Part shown: positions 24,281-33,534 of the stretch, in pieces
Numbering within the stretch: the first letter of the stretch is position 1
Layout: every line of letters begins with the position of its first letter
Source of the DNA: Maricaulis sp048270265
GTDB taxonomy: Bacteria; Pseudomonadota; Alphaproteobacteria; Caulobacterales; Maricaulaceae
DNA: 52,105 nt
Assembly: GCF_048270265.1 (NCBI RefSeq)
Contig: NZ_JBLWTD010000024.1
Coordinates: forward strand, 1-52,105
Direction: 5' to 3'
Position numbers and translations under genes: made by a program
The notes under the pieces: generated by a model
Databases searched by the model: none
The model's input: the letters and a program-made list of their open reading frames with translations, nothing else
What the model was told of the DNA's origin: nothing

Positions 24281-25876
24281 CTAGTGCCGGAAATGGCGCA
24301 TCCCGGTGAAGACCATGGCGAGGCCGGCTTCATCGGCGGCGGCGATCACTTCGTCGTCACGGATCGAGCCGCCCGGCTGGATGATTGCGGTCGCACCGGC
24401 CTCGATTGCCGCCTTCAGTCCGTCCGCGAACGGGAAGAAGGCGTCGGAGGCGCAGACCGAGCCGTGCGTATGCGGCTGGTCCCACTCATTCTCGACAGCG
24501 GTCGCCTCGGCCTTGCTCAGGGCGAGGCGGGCGGCCTCGAGCCGGCTGGTCTGGCCCATGCCGATCCCGGCGGTGGCGCCATCGCGGACATAGACGATGG
24601 CATTGGACTTCACGTGTTTGACGACCTTCCAGGCAAACAGGAGATCGGTGAGCTCCTGCTCGGTCGGTGCGCGCTTGGTTACGGTCTTCAGCTCGGAGGG
24701 CAGGATGCGTCCGGTGTCGCGTTCCTGCACCAGCAGGCCGCCAGCCACGGTCTTGACCAGCCATCCGGTCTGATCCGGGTCTGGCAGGGCGCCGGTCAGC
24801 AGCACGCGGACATTCGGCTTGGCCGACAGGATCGCCAGCGCATCCTCGTCGGCATCGGGCGCGATCACCACCTCGGTGAAGATCCGCACCACCTCATTCG
24901 CCGTGACGGCGTCGAGCTTGCGATTCATGGCGACGATGCCGCCGAAGGCCGAGACCGGATCGGCTGACAGCGCATTCTCATAGGCGGTGGCCAGTTCAGC
25001 ATGCAGCGCGACACCGCAGGGATTGGCGTGTTTCACGATCACGACCGCGGCGGTGCTTGCGGGGTCAAACTCGGATGCGAGTTCGAAGGCCGCATCGGCA
25101 TCGGCGAGATTGTTGAAGCTCAACGCCTTCCCCTGCACCTGGCGCGCGGTGGCGATGCCGGGGCGGTTTTCCGAGGTGCGGTAGAAGGCTGCGGCCTGGT
25201 GCGGGTTTTCACCATAGCGCAGCGCCTGCAGCAGATTGCCGCCAAAGGCCCGGTAGGCCGGCGTGGGAATGTCGAGCGTATCGGTGAACCAGTTGGAAAT
25301 CGCCGCGTCATAGGCCGCAGTCCGGCCATAGGATTTGGCGGCCAGACGCTTGCGCAGTTCCAGCGGCGTCGATCCGGAATTATTGTCCATGGCGTCGAGC
25401 ACCGCATCCAGGTCGTCGCCATCAACACAGACGGCAACCCAGGCATGATTCTTCGCCGCCGCGCGGATCATTGCCGGCCCGCCAATGTCGATATTCTCGA
25501 CGCAGGTGTCGTATTCGGCGCCCTTGGCGACCGTATCCTCGAACGGATAGAGATTGACGTAGAGCAGGTCGATGGCAGGGATGCCGTGCTGCGCCATGTC
25601 CGTCGCGTCCTGCTCATTGTCACGGCGGCCCAGCAGTCCGCCATGCACACGCGGATGCAGGGTCTTGAGGCGTCCGTCCATCATTTCGGGAAACGCCGTT
25701 ACTTCGGCGACGTCCAGGGCGGGAATGCCGGCGGCCTGCAGCGCCTTCAGCGTGCCGCCCGTCGAGAGGATCTCGACCTTTGCAGCGGCCAGGCGTTGCG
25801 CCCGTTCAATCAGGCCGTCCTTGTCCGAAACGGATATCAGGGCGCGGCGAAGCGGAACAAGATCCAGATCGGGCAT
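24281..25876 (-). CDS. purH: Bifunctional AICAR transformylase/IMP cyclohydrolase
   Basis: The 531-residue product carries out the last two steps of IMP synthesis. The N-terminal cyclohydrolase has RRALISVSDKDGL, EILSTGGTLKALQAAGI, MMDGRLKTLHPRVHGGLL and DLLYVNLYPFE. The C-terminal transformylase has LRYGENPHQAAAFY, IVKHANPCGVA, SAFGGIVAMNRKLD and AWKVVKHVKSNAIV, with a final GGSIRDDEVI. The ATG at 25876 is chosen because GGAG lies nine bases upstream; an ATG at 25894 is in frame. Last gene of the rsmB-rpe-heparinase-capD run, although 69 bases separate it from capD. Confidence 0.97.
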   Translation of the reverse strand: MPDLDLVPLRRALISVSDKDGLIERAQRLAAAKVEILSTGGTLKALQAAGIPALDVAEVTAFPEMMDGRLKTLHPRVHGGLLGRRDNEQDATDMAQHGIPAIDLLYVNLYPFEDTVAKGAEYDTCVENIDIGGPAMIRAAAKNHAWVAVCVDGDDLDAVLDAMDNNSGSTPLELRKRLAAKSYGRTAAYDAAISNWFTDTLDIPTPAYRAFGGNLLQALRYGENPHQAAAFYRTSENRPGIATARQVQGKALSFNNLADADAAFELASEFDPASTAAVVIVKHANPCGVALHAELATAYENALSADPVSAFGGIVAMNRKLDAVTANEVVRIFTEVVIAPDADEDALAILSAKPNVRVLLTGALPDPDQTGWLVKTVAGGLLVQERDTGRILPSELKTVTKRAPTEQELTDLLFAWKVVKHVKSNAIVYVRDGATAGIGMGQTSRLEAARLALSKAEATAVENEWDQPHTHGSVCASDAFFPFADGLKAAIEAGATAIIQPGGSIRDDEVIAAADEAGLAMVFTGMRHFRH

Positions 25877-25945
25877 GGGCGGGGCTCCATTCATTCAGGA
25901 CAGGCAGGGTCGAGCGGGAGGTAGCACGACGACGCGACAAGTCAA

Positions 25946-27844
25946 TCAGATCGGCGCGGCCGGGCTCAGGCCGCACACCTGTTTCAGGGCAAGTTTCACC
26001 GCTTCAACATCCTGGCTTTCGGCCGCGGCCAGCAGGGTCGCCAGCCGGGCTTCGACGGCCTCGGGATCGCTGCTGGGACCATCGACCAGCCAGACGCCGG
26101 GTATGCTGGTGTCGTGGGTGTGCTCAAACGGATAGACGAGGCTCTCATGCCGCTTCTCGCCGGGCCGGAGGCCAACGACGGACAGCGTGCCGGGGGCGTC
26201 AGGATCACGGCCGCGCAGTCGCAGCAATTGCCGCGCCAGGCGCAGGATCGAAACCGGCTCGCCCATGTCGAACACATAAAGTGCGCCATTGAGCGACGGA
26301 TCGGCGGCCGTCTGGGCCGCGGCTGACAACACCAGGCCGGAGGCCTCCTCGACGGTCATGAAATAACGGGTGGCTTCCGGGTCGGTCACGGTGATGGCGC
26401 GGCCCAGCTCGATCTGGCGCTCGAACAGCGGCACAACCGAGCCGGTCGAACCGAGCACATTGCCGAACCGCACGACGCAGACCCGTGTGGCGCTGGCCGA
26501 CATCGCGGCCGATTGCGCGAACAGTTCCGCCGCGCGCTTGGTGGCCCCCATGATATTGGTCGGCTCGACCGCCTTGTCCGTCGAGATCAGCGCCACGATC
26601 TGGGCCCCGTTGCGCACGGCGGCCTGGATGGTCTGCATGGTGCCCAGCACATTGGTGCGCACCGCCTCGCTCGGATTGCGCTCGCTCATCGGAACATGTT
26701 TGAGAGCGGCCGCGTGCAGGACCACGTCCGGCCGCTCGTCCGCAAACACCCGTTCCAGCCGTGCCGCGTCCCGGATATCCCCGAGCACGGCGGTCCAGGG
26801 CACTTTCGGTGAGCGGGCTGCGAATTCCAGGTCGATCTCGTAGAGATTGGCTTCCGAGGAATCGAGCAGGATCAGCTTTTCCGGTCCCAGCCTCGCTGCC
26901 AGACGCGCCAGTTCGGACCCGATCGTGCCCCCGGCGCCGGTCACCAGAACCCGCTTGCCCTCGATCAGGGGGCGCGCCGGTTCCAGATCCGGTGCCCGCG
27001 GGGGCCGGTTCAGCAAATCCGCGGCTTCAACCGGCGAAAACGCTCCGGGTCCCTCGGCGGGCCGTGCCCGTGAAAGCTTGGCGCCCGAGCGCGCGGCGAT
27101 CCGCACCAGCGCATTGACCAGTTCGACATCGGTGCTGGTGCCGGCGAGCACGAGACGTACCGGCAGTTTTTCCGCCTGAGAAAGCCGCTTCAGTGCCGCC
27201 GGCAGGGCGGCGAGACCGCCCAGCACCGGTACGCCGTGAATCGCGCGGCCGGCGAGCGTTGCGCTGGGCTCGATCAGGGCTTTCGGGCGGAAGGGGGCCG
27301 AGCCGTTGCGGCGGGACAGGTCACGCAGGGCGAGATCGAGGTCTTCTCCGGAGCCAACAAGGATCGCCGCCGGTTTGCTGCGGTCCTCAAACTGCAACAC
27401 AGACTGCAGGCCGCGTGAACGCCAGGATGCGACAATCAGGCGCGACCCCAGCATCAGGCCGATCAGGATCGGGATCTCGATCAGCTGGCTGGTACGCGGG
27501 AAGCCGTCCAGCCGGTTGATCAGGAACAGAATTGGCAGAAAGACCAGGTTGGCGACGAAAATCGCCATCAGAATCCGGGCCGCATCATTGAGCGCCGTGA
27601 AGCGCCAGAGACCCCGATGCAGGCCATAGATCGGGAAGATCACCGCACAGGTGAGCGCAAATACGGCCACCGACTGCAGCATGATCGAATCGGGTGGCGG
27701 CGTGCCCTCGAAGACATAGCGCAGATGAATCGCCGCCCACATCGAGGCCGCGCCGGCACAGAGGTCAAACAGGCCGACCCAGATCATGGTCATCCTGTTG
27801 CCTGCGGCGGCCGATGCGCGTGCGTCAGGTCGTGGTGTGCTCAT
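25946..27844 (-). CDS. CapD/FlaA1-family membrane NDP-sugar dehydratase/epimerase
   Basis: The 632-residue product has four N-terminal membrane helices (within about residues 15-140), a Rossmann-like middle and a C-terminal extended-SDR domain with VLVTGAGGTIGSEL (near residue 295), LHAAALKHVPMSE and ISTDKAVEPTNIMGATKR, the CapD version of the catalytic region. Such enzymes make UDP-linked deoxy or amino sugars for capsule, O-antigen or exopolysaccharide at the inner membrane. Its ATG overlaps the heparinase stop (ATGA). No glycosyltransferases are nearby. Confidence 0.92.
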   Translation of the reverse strand: MSTPRPDARASAAAGNRMTMIWVGLFDLCAGAASMWAAIHLRYVFEGTPPPDSIMLQSVAVFALTCAVIFPIYGLHRGLWRFTALNDAARILMAIFVANLVFLPILFLINRLDGFPRTSQLIEIPILIGLMLGSRLIVASWRSRGLQSVLQFEDRSKPAAILVGSGEDLDLALRDLSRRNGSAPFRPKALIEPSATLAGRAIHGVPVLGGLAALPAALKRLSQAEKLPVRLVLAGTSTDVELVNALVRIAARSGAKLSRARPAEGPGAFSPVEAADLLNRPPRAPDLEPARPLIEGKRVLVTGAGGTIGSELARLAARLGPEKLILLDSSEANLYEIDLEFAARSPKVPWTAVLGDIRDAARLERVFADERPDVVLHAAALKHVPMSERNPSEAVRTNVLGTMQTIQAAVRNGAQIVALISTDKAVEPTNIMGATKRAAELFAQSAAMSASATRVCVVRFGNVLGSTGSVVPLFERQIELGRAITVTDPEATRYFMTVEEASGLVLSAAAQTAADPSLNGALYVFDMGEPVSILRLARQLLRLRGRDPDAPGTLSVVGLRPGEKRHESLVYPFEHTHDTSIPGVWLVDGPSSDPEAVEARLATLLAAAESQDVEAVKLALKQVCGLSPAAPI

Positions 27845-29616
27845 GCGCTTTCCCCCGCAGCGCCACCGATGCGGCCGAGGCGCTGAAACGCCCAGCGTAC
27901 ACGATTTGGTGGCCGGTCGCCCGCGCCGAACGGTTCAGCCTCACCTTGCACGACAATCTGGGTCGCCCGCTGGGGCGGGGCGCCGGCGGCGAGATAGACC
28001 GAGCGTTCCAGCCGGATCGGCTCGCCATCGCAGCGGAAACGCCAGCCGGCCCCGGAGGGCTGAACCAGCAGGACGCTCATGGAATCGCGGGCCAGGGAGG
28101 CGCGGACGCTGGGGTGGAGATGGAAGCGGATCGCAAAGCGCCAGCGCACATTGATATCGTCGGGCGCGCCGTCCTCGATCGGACGGAACAGTGCGTCCTC
28201 ACCGCGGACATCGCCGCCATCGGCCGCCAGGAAAACCCGCCGGCGATGCGAGAGACCGTAATCCTCGCGATAGCCTTCATGTCCGCCTTCCAGCCAGACA
28301 CCCATTTCCTCTTCATTGCGCCGTGCGGTGACCGGGCCTGGCGAGGTCGCCAGCCGCGGGCCGAGCAGCTCGCGCTGCCAGCCGGGCGAGAGCAGGCGCG
28401 CCGAGGAGGTCTCTTCCAGTGTCAGCGTCGAATGGGCGGCGGTGGCGCGGACGGCCTCGCGCCAATTGGCTGGCTGGTCGTCGGCCCAGCCGCAATTGAC
28501 CACCAGCCGACCGCTGGCGGTGCAGAGTTCAAAAGCCAGGGCCGAGGCGTGCGCCTCGACGCTGAGCGCGCCCCGCGGCGGCTCGCCGACATCGAGCAGG
28601 ACGGTGGCGCCGCCAGCATGGGCGCGCTGATAGCCTGAATGCGGGGCAAAACCGAACGAGCGTGATTTGATATCGCCGCGTTCCAGCACTGCAGCGAGTG
28701 CGGCACGGTCCCCTTCGCCGCCGCCATGGAAACTCGCCAGACCGCCATCGACCATCTGGAAGAAGCGGGCCATGGGCGCGAGGCGGTCGCAGGCACGCAG
28801 CAGCGAGGCCGGCAGTTCAACCTCGAGCCCGGCTGCGACATCGCGCACCGTGACCAGGTCGATCAGCGCTTCGGCGACGGCCCGCGGGGCGCGTGACAAG
28901 TGTCCGCCATCGGGGAGAATCTGGCGGTCGATTTCCTGGCCATAGGCAAGGGTCGCGGCCTTGAGCAATGCATTCTGGTCCGGCAGGCAAAGCCCCGCCA
29001 GGGTCAGCGCCGCGGCACAGCGCAGCCGGATCGTGCCGTCCGGTGCCAGTGGCAGCGCGCGTTGCAGATAGCGGGTCTGACGCACCAGGCAGCGCATGCG
29101 GGCCGCATGGCGCTTGCCGGCGCCGGCATCGTCTGCCTCCGGCGGAGTGAACAGCAGTTCGCCGGCGCGCAGCCAGTTCATCAGGCGCGAGGACAGGACG
29201 TCGTGGGACCAGGAGAAACTGTTCCAGCGGCCAAAATCCTGGACCCAGGAATCGACCAGCTGCAACGTTCCCTGGCCGGAGTCGTCGGCCGCGGCGCAAT
29301 CGCGCAACCAGCCAAAACCGTGCAGGCTGCGGGCAAAGGCCCGCGATGGGGTCGAGCGCGACCAGATCCCGGCTTCGCCCGGCCGCGCATCCAGCTGGTC
29401 ACCCGCGAGCTGGAACCGGCCTTCGAGCATGGCCGCGCCGCGCTTGGCATCGCCGCTGTAGAAATCGGCCGGAACGGTGATGAGGCTGTCGGGGATCGAG
29501 CCCAGCGCCCGCATGGAACGCAGGAGGCCGATCGCATTCACCGTCGAGGAGGCTTCGCGTCTCAGCGCCTGCAGAGCGGCAATCGGATAGTCGGACAGAC
29601 GGATCGCGCCAGCCAT
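27841..29616 (-). CDS. Heparinase II/III family protein
   Basis: The 591-residue product has an N-terminal alpha/alpha-toroid half (LNWLRAGELLF, LAYGQEIDRQILPDGGHLSR) and a C-terminal beta-sandwich half (YQRAHAGGATVLLDVG, LVVNCGWADDQP, AAHSTLTLEETSSA, GGHEGYREDYGLSHRRRVFL), as in heparinase II/III lyases of alphaproteobacteria. The substrate is probably an acidic polysaccharide but cannot be read. There is no signal peptide at the ATG at 29616, four bases after the rpe stop, so it may act inside the cell or be exported by another route. The rpe-heparinase-purH neighbourhood is common in this class. Confidence 0.88.
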   Translation of the reverse strand: MAGAIRLSDYPIAALQALRREASSTVNAIGLLRSMRALGSIPDSLITVPADFYSGDAKRGAAMLEGRFQLAGDQLDARPGEAGIWSRSTPSRAFARSLHGFGWLRDCAAADDSGQGTLQLVDSWVQDFGRWNSFSWSHDVLSSRLMNWLRAGELLFTPPEADDAGAGKRHAARMRCLVRQTRYLQRALPLAPDGTIRLRCAAALTLAGLCLPDQNALLKAATLAYGQEIDRQILPDGGHLSRAPRAVAEALIDLVTVRDVAAGLEVELPASLLRACDRLAPMARFFQMVDGGLASFHGGGEGDRAALAAVLERGDIKSRSFGFAPHSGYQRAHAGGATVLLDVGEPPRGALSVEAHASALAFELCTASGRLVVNCGWADDQPANWREAVRATAAHSTLTLEETSSARLLSPGWQRELLGPRLATSPGPVTARRNEEEMGVWLEGGHEGYREDYGLSHRRRVFLAADGGDVRGEDALFRPIEDGAPDDINVRWRFAIRFHLHPSVRASLARDSMSVLLVQPSGAGWRFRCDGEPIRLERSVYLAAGAPPQRATQIVVQGEAEPFGAGDRPPNRVRWAFQRLGRIGGAAGESA

Positions 29617-29620
29617 GTCT

Positions 29621-30280
29621 CTACCCGCGCAACGCGCTGATATTCTGCCGATACATGTCGGGGCCGCCCTTGAAGACGGCCGAGCCCGCGACCAGTGCGT
29701 CGGCACCGGCATCAATACAGGCCTGGGCATTGGCCGGGGTGACGCCGCCATCGACCTCGATCAGGGTCGGCAGGCCGCGCCGGTCGATCATGGAGCGCAG
29801 GGCTTCGATCTTGCGCAGCTGGTCCTGGATAAAGCTCTGACCGCCAAAGCCGGGATTGACGCTCATCACCAGAACCAGGTCGAGCTCCTCAAGGACATAA
29901 TCGATCATCTCCGGCGAGGAGGACGGGTTCAGCGCCGCGCCGGCCTTGGCGCCGCGCGTCTTGATCGCCTGGACGGTGCGATGGAAATGCGGACCGGCCT
30001 CGGGATGGGCGGTGATGATATTGGCACCGGCCTCAATGAAGGCGTCGAGATAGGGGTCCACCGGCGTGATCATGAGATGCACATCAAAGGGCTTTTGTGT
30101 ATGCGGACGCAACGCCTTGATGACACCAGGGCCAATCGTCAGATTGGGCACGAAATGCCCGTCCATGACGTCGATATGAATCCAGTCGGCACCCGCGGCG
30201 TCGATCGCGCGCACTTCCTCGCCGAGCCGGGCGAAATCCGCCGACAGGATGGATGGTGAAATATAAACCGGATTGCCCAT
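29621..30280 (-). CDS. rpe: Ribulose-phosphate 3-epimerase
   Basis: The 219-residue product is a full-length TIM-barrel epimerase: ISPSILSADFARLG, WIHIDVMDGHFVPNLTIGP, FDVHLMI, LVLVMSVNPGFGGQSFI, IEVDGGVTPAN and DALVAGSAVF. It interconverts ribulose-5-P and xylulose-5-P in the pentose phosphate and Calvin pathways. Catalytic Asp residues lie in HIDVMDG and EVDGG; metal-binding His in VHLMI. The ATG at 30280 gives the usual N-terminus; longer in-frame starts exist to 30316. Ribosome site weak. Upstream neighbour is rsmB. Confidence 0.96.
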   Translation of the reverse strand: MGNPVYISPSILSADFARLGEEVRAIDAAGADWIHIDVMDGHFVPNLTIGPGVIKALRPHTQKPFDVHLMITPVDPYLDAFIEAGANIITAHPEAGPHFHRTVQAIKTRGAKAGAALNPSSSPEMIDYVLEELDLVLVMSVNPGFGGQSFIQDQLRKIEALRSMIDRRGLPTLIEVDGGVTPANAQACIDAGADALVAGSAVFKGGPDMYRQNISALRG

Positions 30281-30351
30281 GACAGATCGGATAACAGTGC
30301 TGTTGCAGGACTGCAAGACACGCCCGCCGATCCTGCTGAAACAGTGCGGAA

Positions 30352-31647
30352 TCAGGCGCGTTTCGAGAAGCGGGCGATAAAGAAACCGTCCATGCCGCCA
30401 TGGCTGCGCCAGACCGCCGGAGTCACCCGCATGAATCCGTCTTTGGTGACCGATTCTGCCAGGTCGGTGAGTTCGGTGCGGGTAATCGCGAACGGCGCCA
30501 GACTCTCATAATTCGAGATCGTATTGGCCAGCGCCTCGCCCTCCTGGGGCTGTAGCGAACAGGTGCACACGATCAGGCGCCCGCCGGGCTTGATCATCCG
30601 GATCGCCGACTTGATCAGCTCGAATTGCAGGGATTGCAGCTTGGTGACGTCCTCGGGGCGCTTGATCCAGGCACCTTCCGGATGCCGGCGCAGCGTGCCG
30701 GTCGCGGTGCAGGGCGCATCCAGCAGGACGGCGTCGACGCGATTGTCGGGGCGCCAGGTGCGGCCATCATCGACAATCAGTTCGGCCTCGAGCCCGGTGC
30801 GTTGCAGGTTTTCCGTGACCCGCTTCATGCGTTGTTCTGAGGTATCAACGGCGATGACCCTGGCACCCATCGCGGCCAGTTGCATCGTCTTGCCACCAGG
30901 TGCGGCACAGAGATCGACAATCGTCTCGCCCGGTTTGACGCGCAGCAATTGGGCCGGCAGCGAGGCGGCGGCATCCTGGGCCCACCAGGCACCCTCGGCG
31001 AAGCCGGGCAGGCTGGTCAGATCGGTGACGCCGGCGCGGCGCAGCGTGCCGTTCGGCAGGATGGTGGCGCCGAGCTCGGCGGCCCAGTGTTCGCGCTCGG
31101 ACGGGATCTTTACCGTCAGATCGAGCGGCGGGGTTTCCAGCAGGGCATTGGCGATCTTGCTCAGCTGGCCCGGTCCGTAGGCGCTGCGCCAGCTCTGGAC
31201 CAGCCATTCCGGCAGGTTTTCCTGCGGCGCGGTGGCCCCGGCAATCGCGGCTCCTTCGCGGTCGACCTTGCGCAGGACCGCATTGACCAGGCCCTTGAGG
31301 CGGCGTGACTTGTCGTCCTCATCGGCCAGCGACACGGCCGAGGAGACGGCGGCGTGCGGCGGCACGCCCATCCACAGCAATTGCGCGGCGCCGGTCAGCA
31401 GGATGGCCTGGATTGGCGCGGCATTCTCATCAATTGGCCGGGCAAGGAACTTGTTCAGCACCAGCCGCGTCTGTCCAAGGCGGCGAAATGTCGTCGAGAC
31501 GATGGCGCGGGCGAAGCCGCGGTCGCGATCACTCATCGCCGCAAAACCGGGGTCCCGGTCCAGGGCGGATTCAATCGTCTTGCGCTGTTTGAGCACAAGT
31601 GTGTAGGCCCGGGCAGCCGCCCGGCGGGGGTCTAGTCCATCACTCAT
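30352..31647 (-). CDS. rsmB: RsmB-family rRNA cytosine-C5 methyltransferase
   Basis: The 431-residue product has an N-terminal NusB-like RNA-binding domain (residues 1-140, RRAAARAYTLVL through LKGLVNAVLRKV) and a Rossmann methyltransferase domain. SAM binding is at VDLCAAPGGKTMQLAA; the two catalytic cysteine motifs are LLDAPCTATGTLRRHPE and VCTCSLQPQEGE. RsmB methylates C967 of 16S rRNA in E. coli. It starts a minus-strand run with rpe and is divergent from the SDHAF4-like gene. Codons 5-6 hold a CTAG. Confidence 0.94.
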   Translation of the reverse strand: MSDGLDPRRAAARAYTLVLKQRKTIESALDRDPGFAAMSDRDRGFARAIVSTTFRRLGQTRLVLNKFLARPIDENAAPIQAILLTGAAQLLWMGVPPHAAVSSAVSLADEDDKSRRLKGLVNAVLRKVDREGAAIAGATAPQENLPEWLVQSWRSAYGPGQLSKIANALLETPPLDLTVKIPSEREHWAAELGATILPNGTLRRAGVTDLTSLPGFAEGAWWAQDAAASLPAQLLRVKPGETIVDLCAAPGGKTMQLAAMGARVIAVDTSEQRMKRVTENLQRTGLEAELIVDDGRTWRPDNRVDAVLLDAPCTATGTLRRHPEGAWIKRPEDVTKLQSLQFELIKSAIRMIKPGGRLIVCTCSLQPQEGEALANTISNYESLAPFAITRTELTDLAESVTKDGFMRVTPAVWRSHGGMDGFFIARFSKRA

Positions 31648-31732
31648 GCGCGCCAGCTAGCACGGCGGCCGCGCTGCGTCTAATGATCCCGGCGGCATTG
31701 TCGCCGCCAGCCCGGAGTTGTATCGCTTCAGC

Positions 31733-31942
31733 ATGGAAGACACGCCTGAAAAAACCGACACCGTCGAGACCCCTGACAAGGTGCTGACACCGGCCGCCAG
31801 ACGAGCCTTGGCAGAAGCCGCTGAGCGCCGTGCGGCCATTGATGCCAATACCGAGCTTCCGGCCGAGACGGGCGGTCCGAAGGGGCCGGAACCCACGCGC
31901 TTTGGCGATTGGGAACGCAACGGCAAGATCAGCGATTTCTGA
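31733..31942 (+). CDS. DUF1674/SDHAF4-like succinate dehydrogenase assembly factor
   Basis: The 69-residue product ends with the signature GGPKGPEPTRFGDWERNGKI plus SDF, which defines the DUF1674/SDHAF4 family. In mitochondria SDHAF4 binds flavinylated SdhA and helps join it to SdhB; alphaproteobacterial members are thought to do the same. The first 40 residues are a charged helical stretch (PAARRALAEAAERRAA). Divergent from rsmB by 85 bases, a common arrangement in this class. Confidence 0.92.
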   Translation: MEDTPEKTDTVETPDKVLTPAARRALAEAAERRAAIDANTELPAETGGPKGPEPTRFGDWERNGKISDF

Positions 31943-32052
31943 GCCCCGTCACCGGCAGCAATCCCACCCCTGTCAGCCGTCATGGCCGGCGCGAGTTCGC
32001 CTGCGGGGTGCGTTCGCTAGGGCGGGCGGCGATGCCGGGTTACTGTGCCGGA

Positions 32053-32799
32053 ATGAAACGCTTCCTCGCCCTTATGCTCGTCGTCGCCGCGCCCGCACCG
32101 GCCGCGTTTGCACAGCCGCAGACGGAATCTCGTCTGGCGGGCGGCCCGGAGCGTATCTGCACCGAGGATGAAATCCGGCAGGCGATGGACGGCAGCTATG
32201 CCGGTCCACCGTGCCGCTTTACGGAAATCCCGGCCGGCATGACTGCGCCGCGATCCGATGTCGCACGCCCGGCTGTCGAAGCTGCGGCCGAAGCGCAACC
32301 CGTTTCGCCACCTATTCTGCGAGCCCGTCCGCAGGCGGCGCAGCCCGAACTGGCGCGGCCGGTCAGCCATGGCGGACGCGCCATTTCGCCGCGGCCAGCG
32401 CACCGGCCGGTCGTGATGGTGTCCGGCTCATCGGGAAGCTCCCATGTCTCGTCGCAGCAAGGCACGAGCTGGCAGGCCGAGACCAGCGTGCGGCAATGGC
32501 CGCCGGCGCCGTCCGGCCCGGTTGCCAGCGCGCCGCCACGCCCGATCGCACCCGCCTCGAATGAAACAGTGCGGCTCAGCGATGATTTCTTCCGTGGCGG
32601 GCTGGTTGGCGGCGTCGAGCGGCCCTTTACGCCGGTCTACAGCTATCGCGGCCTGATCCTGATCGCCGCTGACGGGCAGGTCCGCACCGGGCATGCCGGC
32701 CTGGAGCATCGTGTCCTGCAGACCCGCGCTCTCGACCAGCGTGCCGCGCCGCGCCCACAGGCGGGGCCGCGACGGGCCTGGCCCTATCCTTCAGACTGA
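32053..32799 (+). CDS. Exported Pro/Ala-rich protein of unknown function
   Basis: The 248-residue product has a signal peptide (MKRFLALMLVVAAPAPAAFAQ). Residues about 30-55 hold two Cys (RICTEDEIRQ and GPPCRFTE) that could pair. A long low-complexity Pro/Ala/Arg/Ser region follows, then a short conserved-looking block SDDFFRGGLVGGVERPF and YSYRGLILIAADG near the end. The low-complexity part suggests an extended envelope-spanning linker. No family recognised. The frame is open further upstream, but the signal peptide sets the start at 32053. Confidence 0.7.
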   Translation: MKRFLALMLVVAAPAPAAFAQPQTESRLAGGPERICTEDEIRQAMDGSYAGPPCRFTEIPAGMTAPRSDVARPAVEAAAEAQPVSPPILRARPQAAQPELARPVSHGGRAISPRPAHRPVVMVSGSSGSSHVSSQQGTSWQAETSVRQWPPAPSGPVASAPPRPIAPASNETVRLSDDFFRGGLVGGVERPFTPVYSYRGLILIAADGQVRTGHAGLEHRVLQTRALDQRAAPRPQAGPRRAWPYPSD

Positions 32800-32809
32800 T
32801 CGCTGCGCG

Positions 32810-33523
32810 TCAGGCCGGTTCGGGCTGCGGTGAAGCTGCGGCCATTTCGGCGATGATGGCACGGGCCGCGGCGGCCGGGTCAGCGGCAGCATTGATCGGG
32901 CGGCCAATCACCAGATGCGTCGAACCATCCTTGAGCGCCGTGCCGGGCGTGGCGACGCGTTTCTGATCATCAGCCGCGCTGCCGGCGGGCCGGATACCTG
33001 GCGTGACGATCAGGAAATCACCGCCAAAACGCTGACGGATTTCCGTGGCCTCATGGGCGCTGGCAACGATACCGTCGACCCCGGCCTCCAGGCTCTGTTC
33101 CACGCGACGCAGGACAAGGTCTCGGGCGCCATAGGCATAGCCCATCTCGGTCAGCATAGCGTCGTCATAACAGGTCATCACCGTGACGCCGAGAATCTTG
33201 AGACTGCTGTCTCCGCGCCCGGCGACGGCGGCGCGCATCACGGCGGGCTCGGCATGAACGGTCAACAGGTCGGCCCCGGTATCGGCGAGGCTGCGCGTGG
33301 CTTTCTCGACCGTGGCCGGGATGTCGTGCAGCTTGTAATCGAGGAAGACCTGCTTGCCCGCCTGTTTCAGGCGGGCGGAGAGATCCATGCCGCCGATCGG
33401 GATGAGTTGCAGCCCGATCTTGTAGAAATTGACGGTATCGCCGAGCGCTTCGATAAGCGCCCATGCGTCGGAGACAGTCGGCTTGTCGAGCGCGACGATC
33501 AGGCGGGGATCAGCTTGTAACAT
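32810..33523 (-). CDS. pyrF: Orotidine 5'-phosphate decarboxylase
   Basis: The 237-residue product is a full-length OMP decarboxylase that makes UMP. Key motifs are LIVALDKPT (substrate Asp), NFYKIGLQL, the catalytic tetrad segment QVFLDYKLHDIPATV (Asp-Lys-His-Asp), LLTVHAEP, LIVTPGIRPAGSAADDQKRV and THLVIGRPI. It lies 11 bases after the LysE-family gene and is the last gene of an SDR-LysE-pyrF run. Confidence 0.96.
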   Translation of the reverse strand: MLQADPRLIVALDKPTVSDAWALIEALGDTVNFYKIGLQLIPIGGMDLSARLKQAGKQVFLDYKLHDIPATVEKATRSLADTGADLLTVHAEPAVMRAAVAGRGDSSLKILGVTVMTCYDDAMLTEMGYAYGARDLVLRRVEQSLEAGVDGIVASAHEATEIRQRFGGDFLIVTPGIRPAGSAADDQKRVATPGTALKDGSTHLVIGRPINAAADPAAAARAIIAEMAAASPQPEPA

Positions 33524-33534
33524 AAGCCGCAGGT

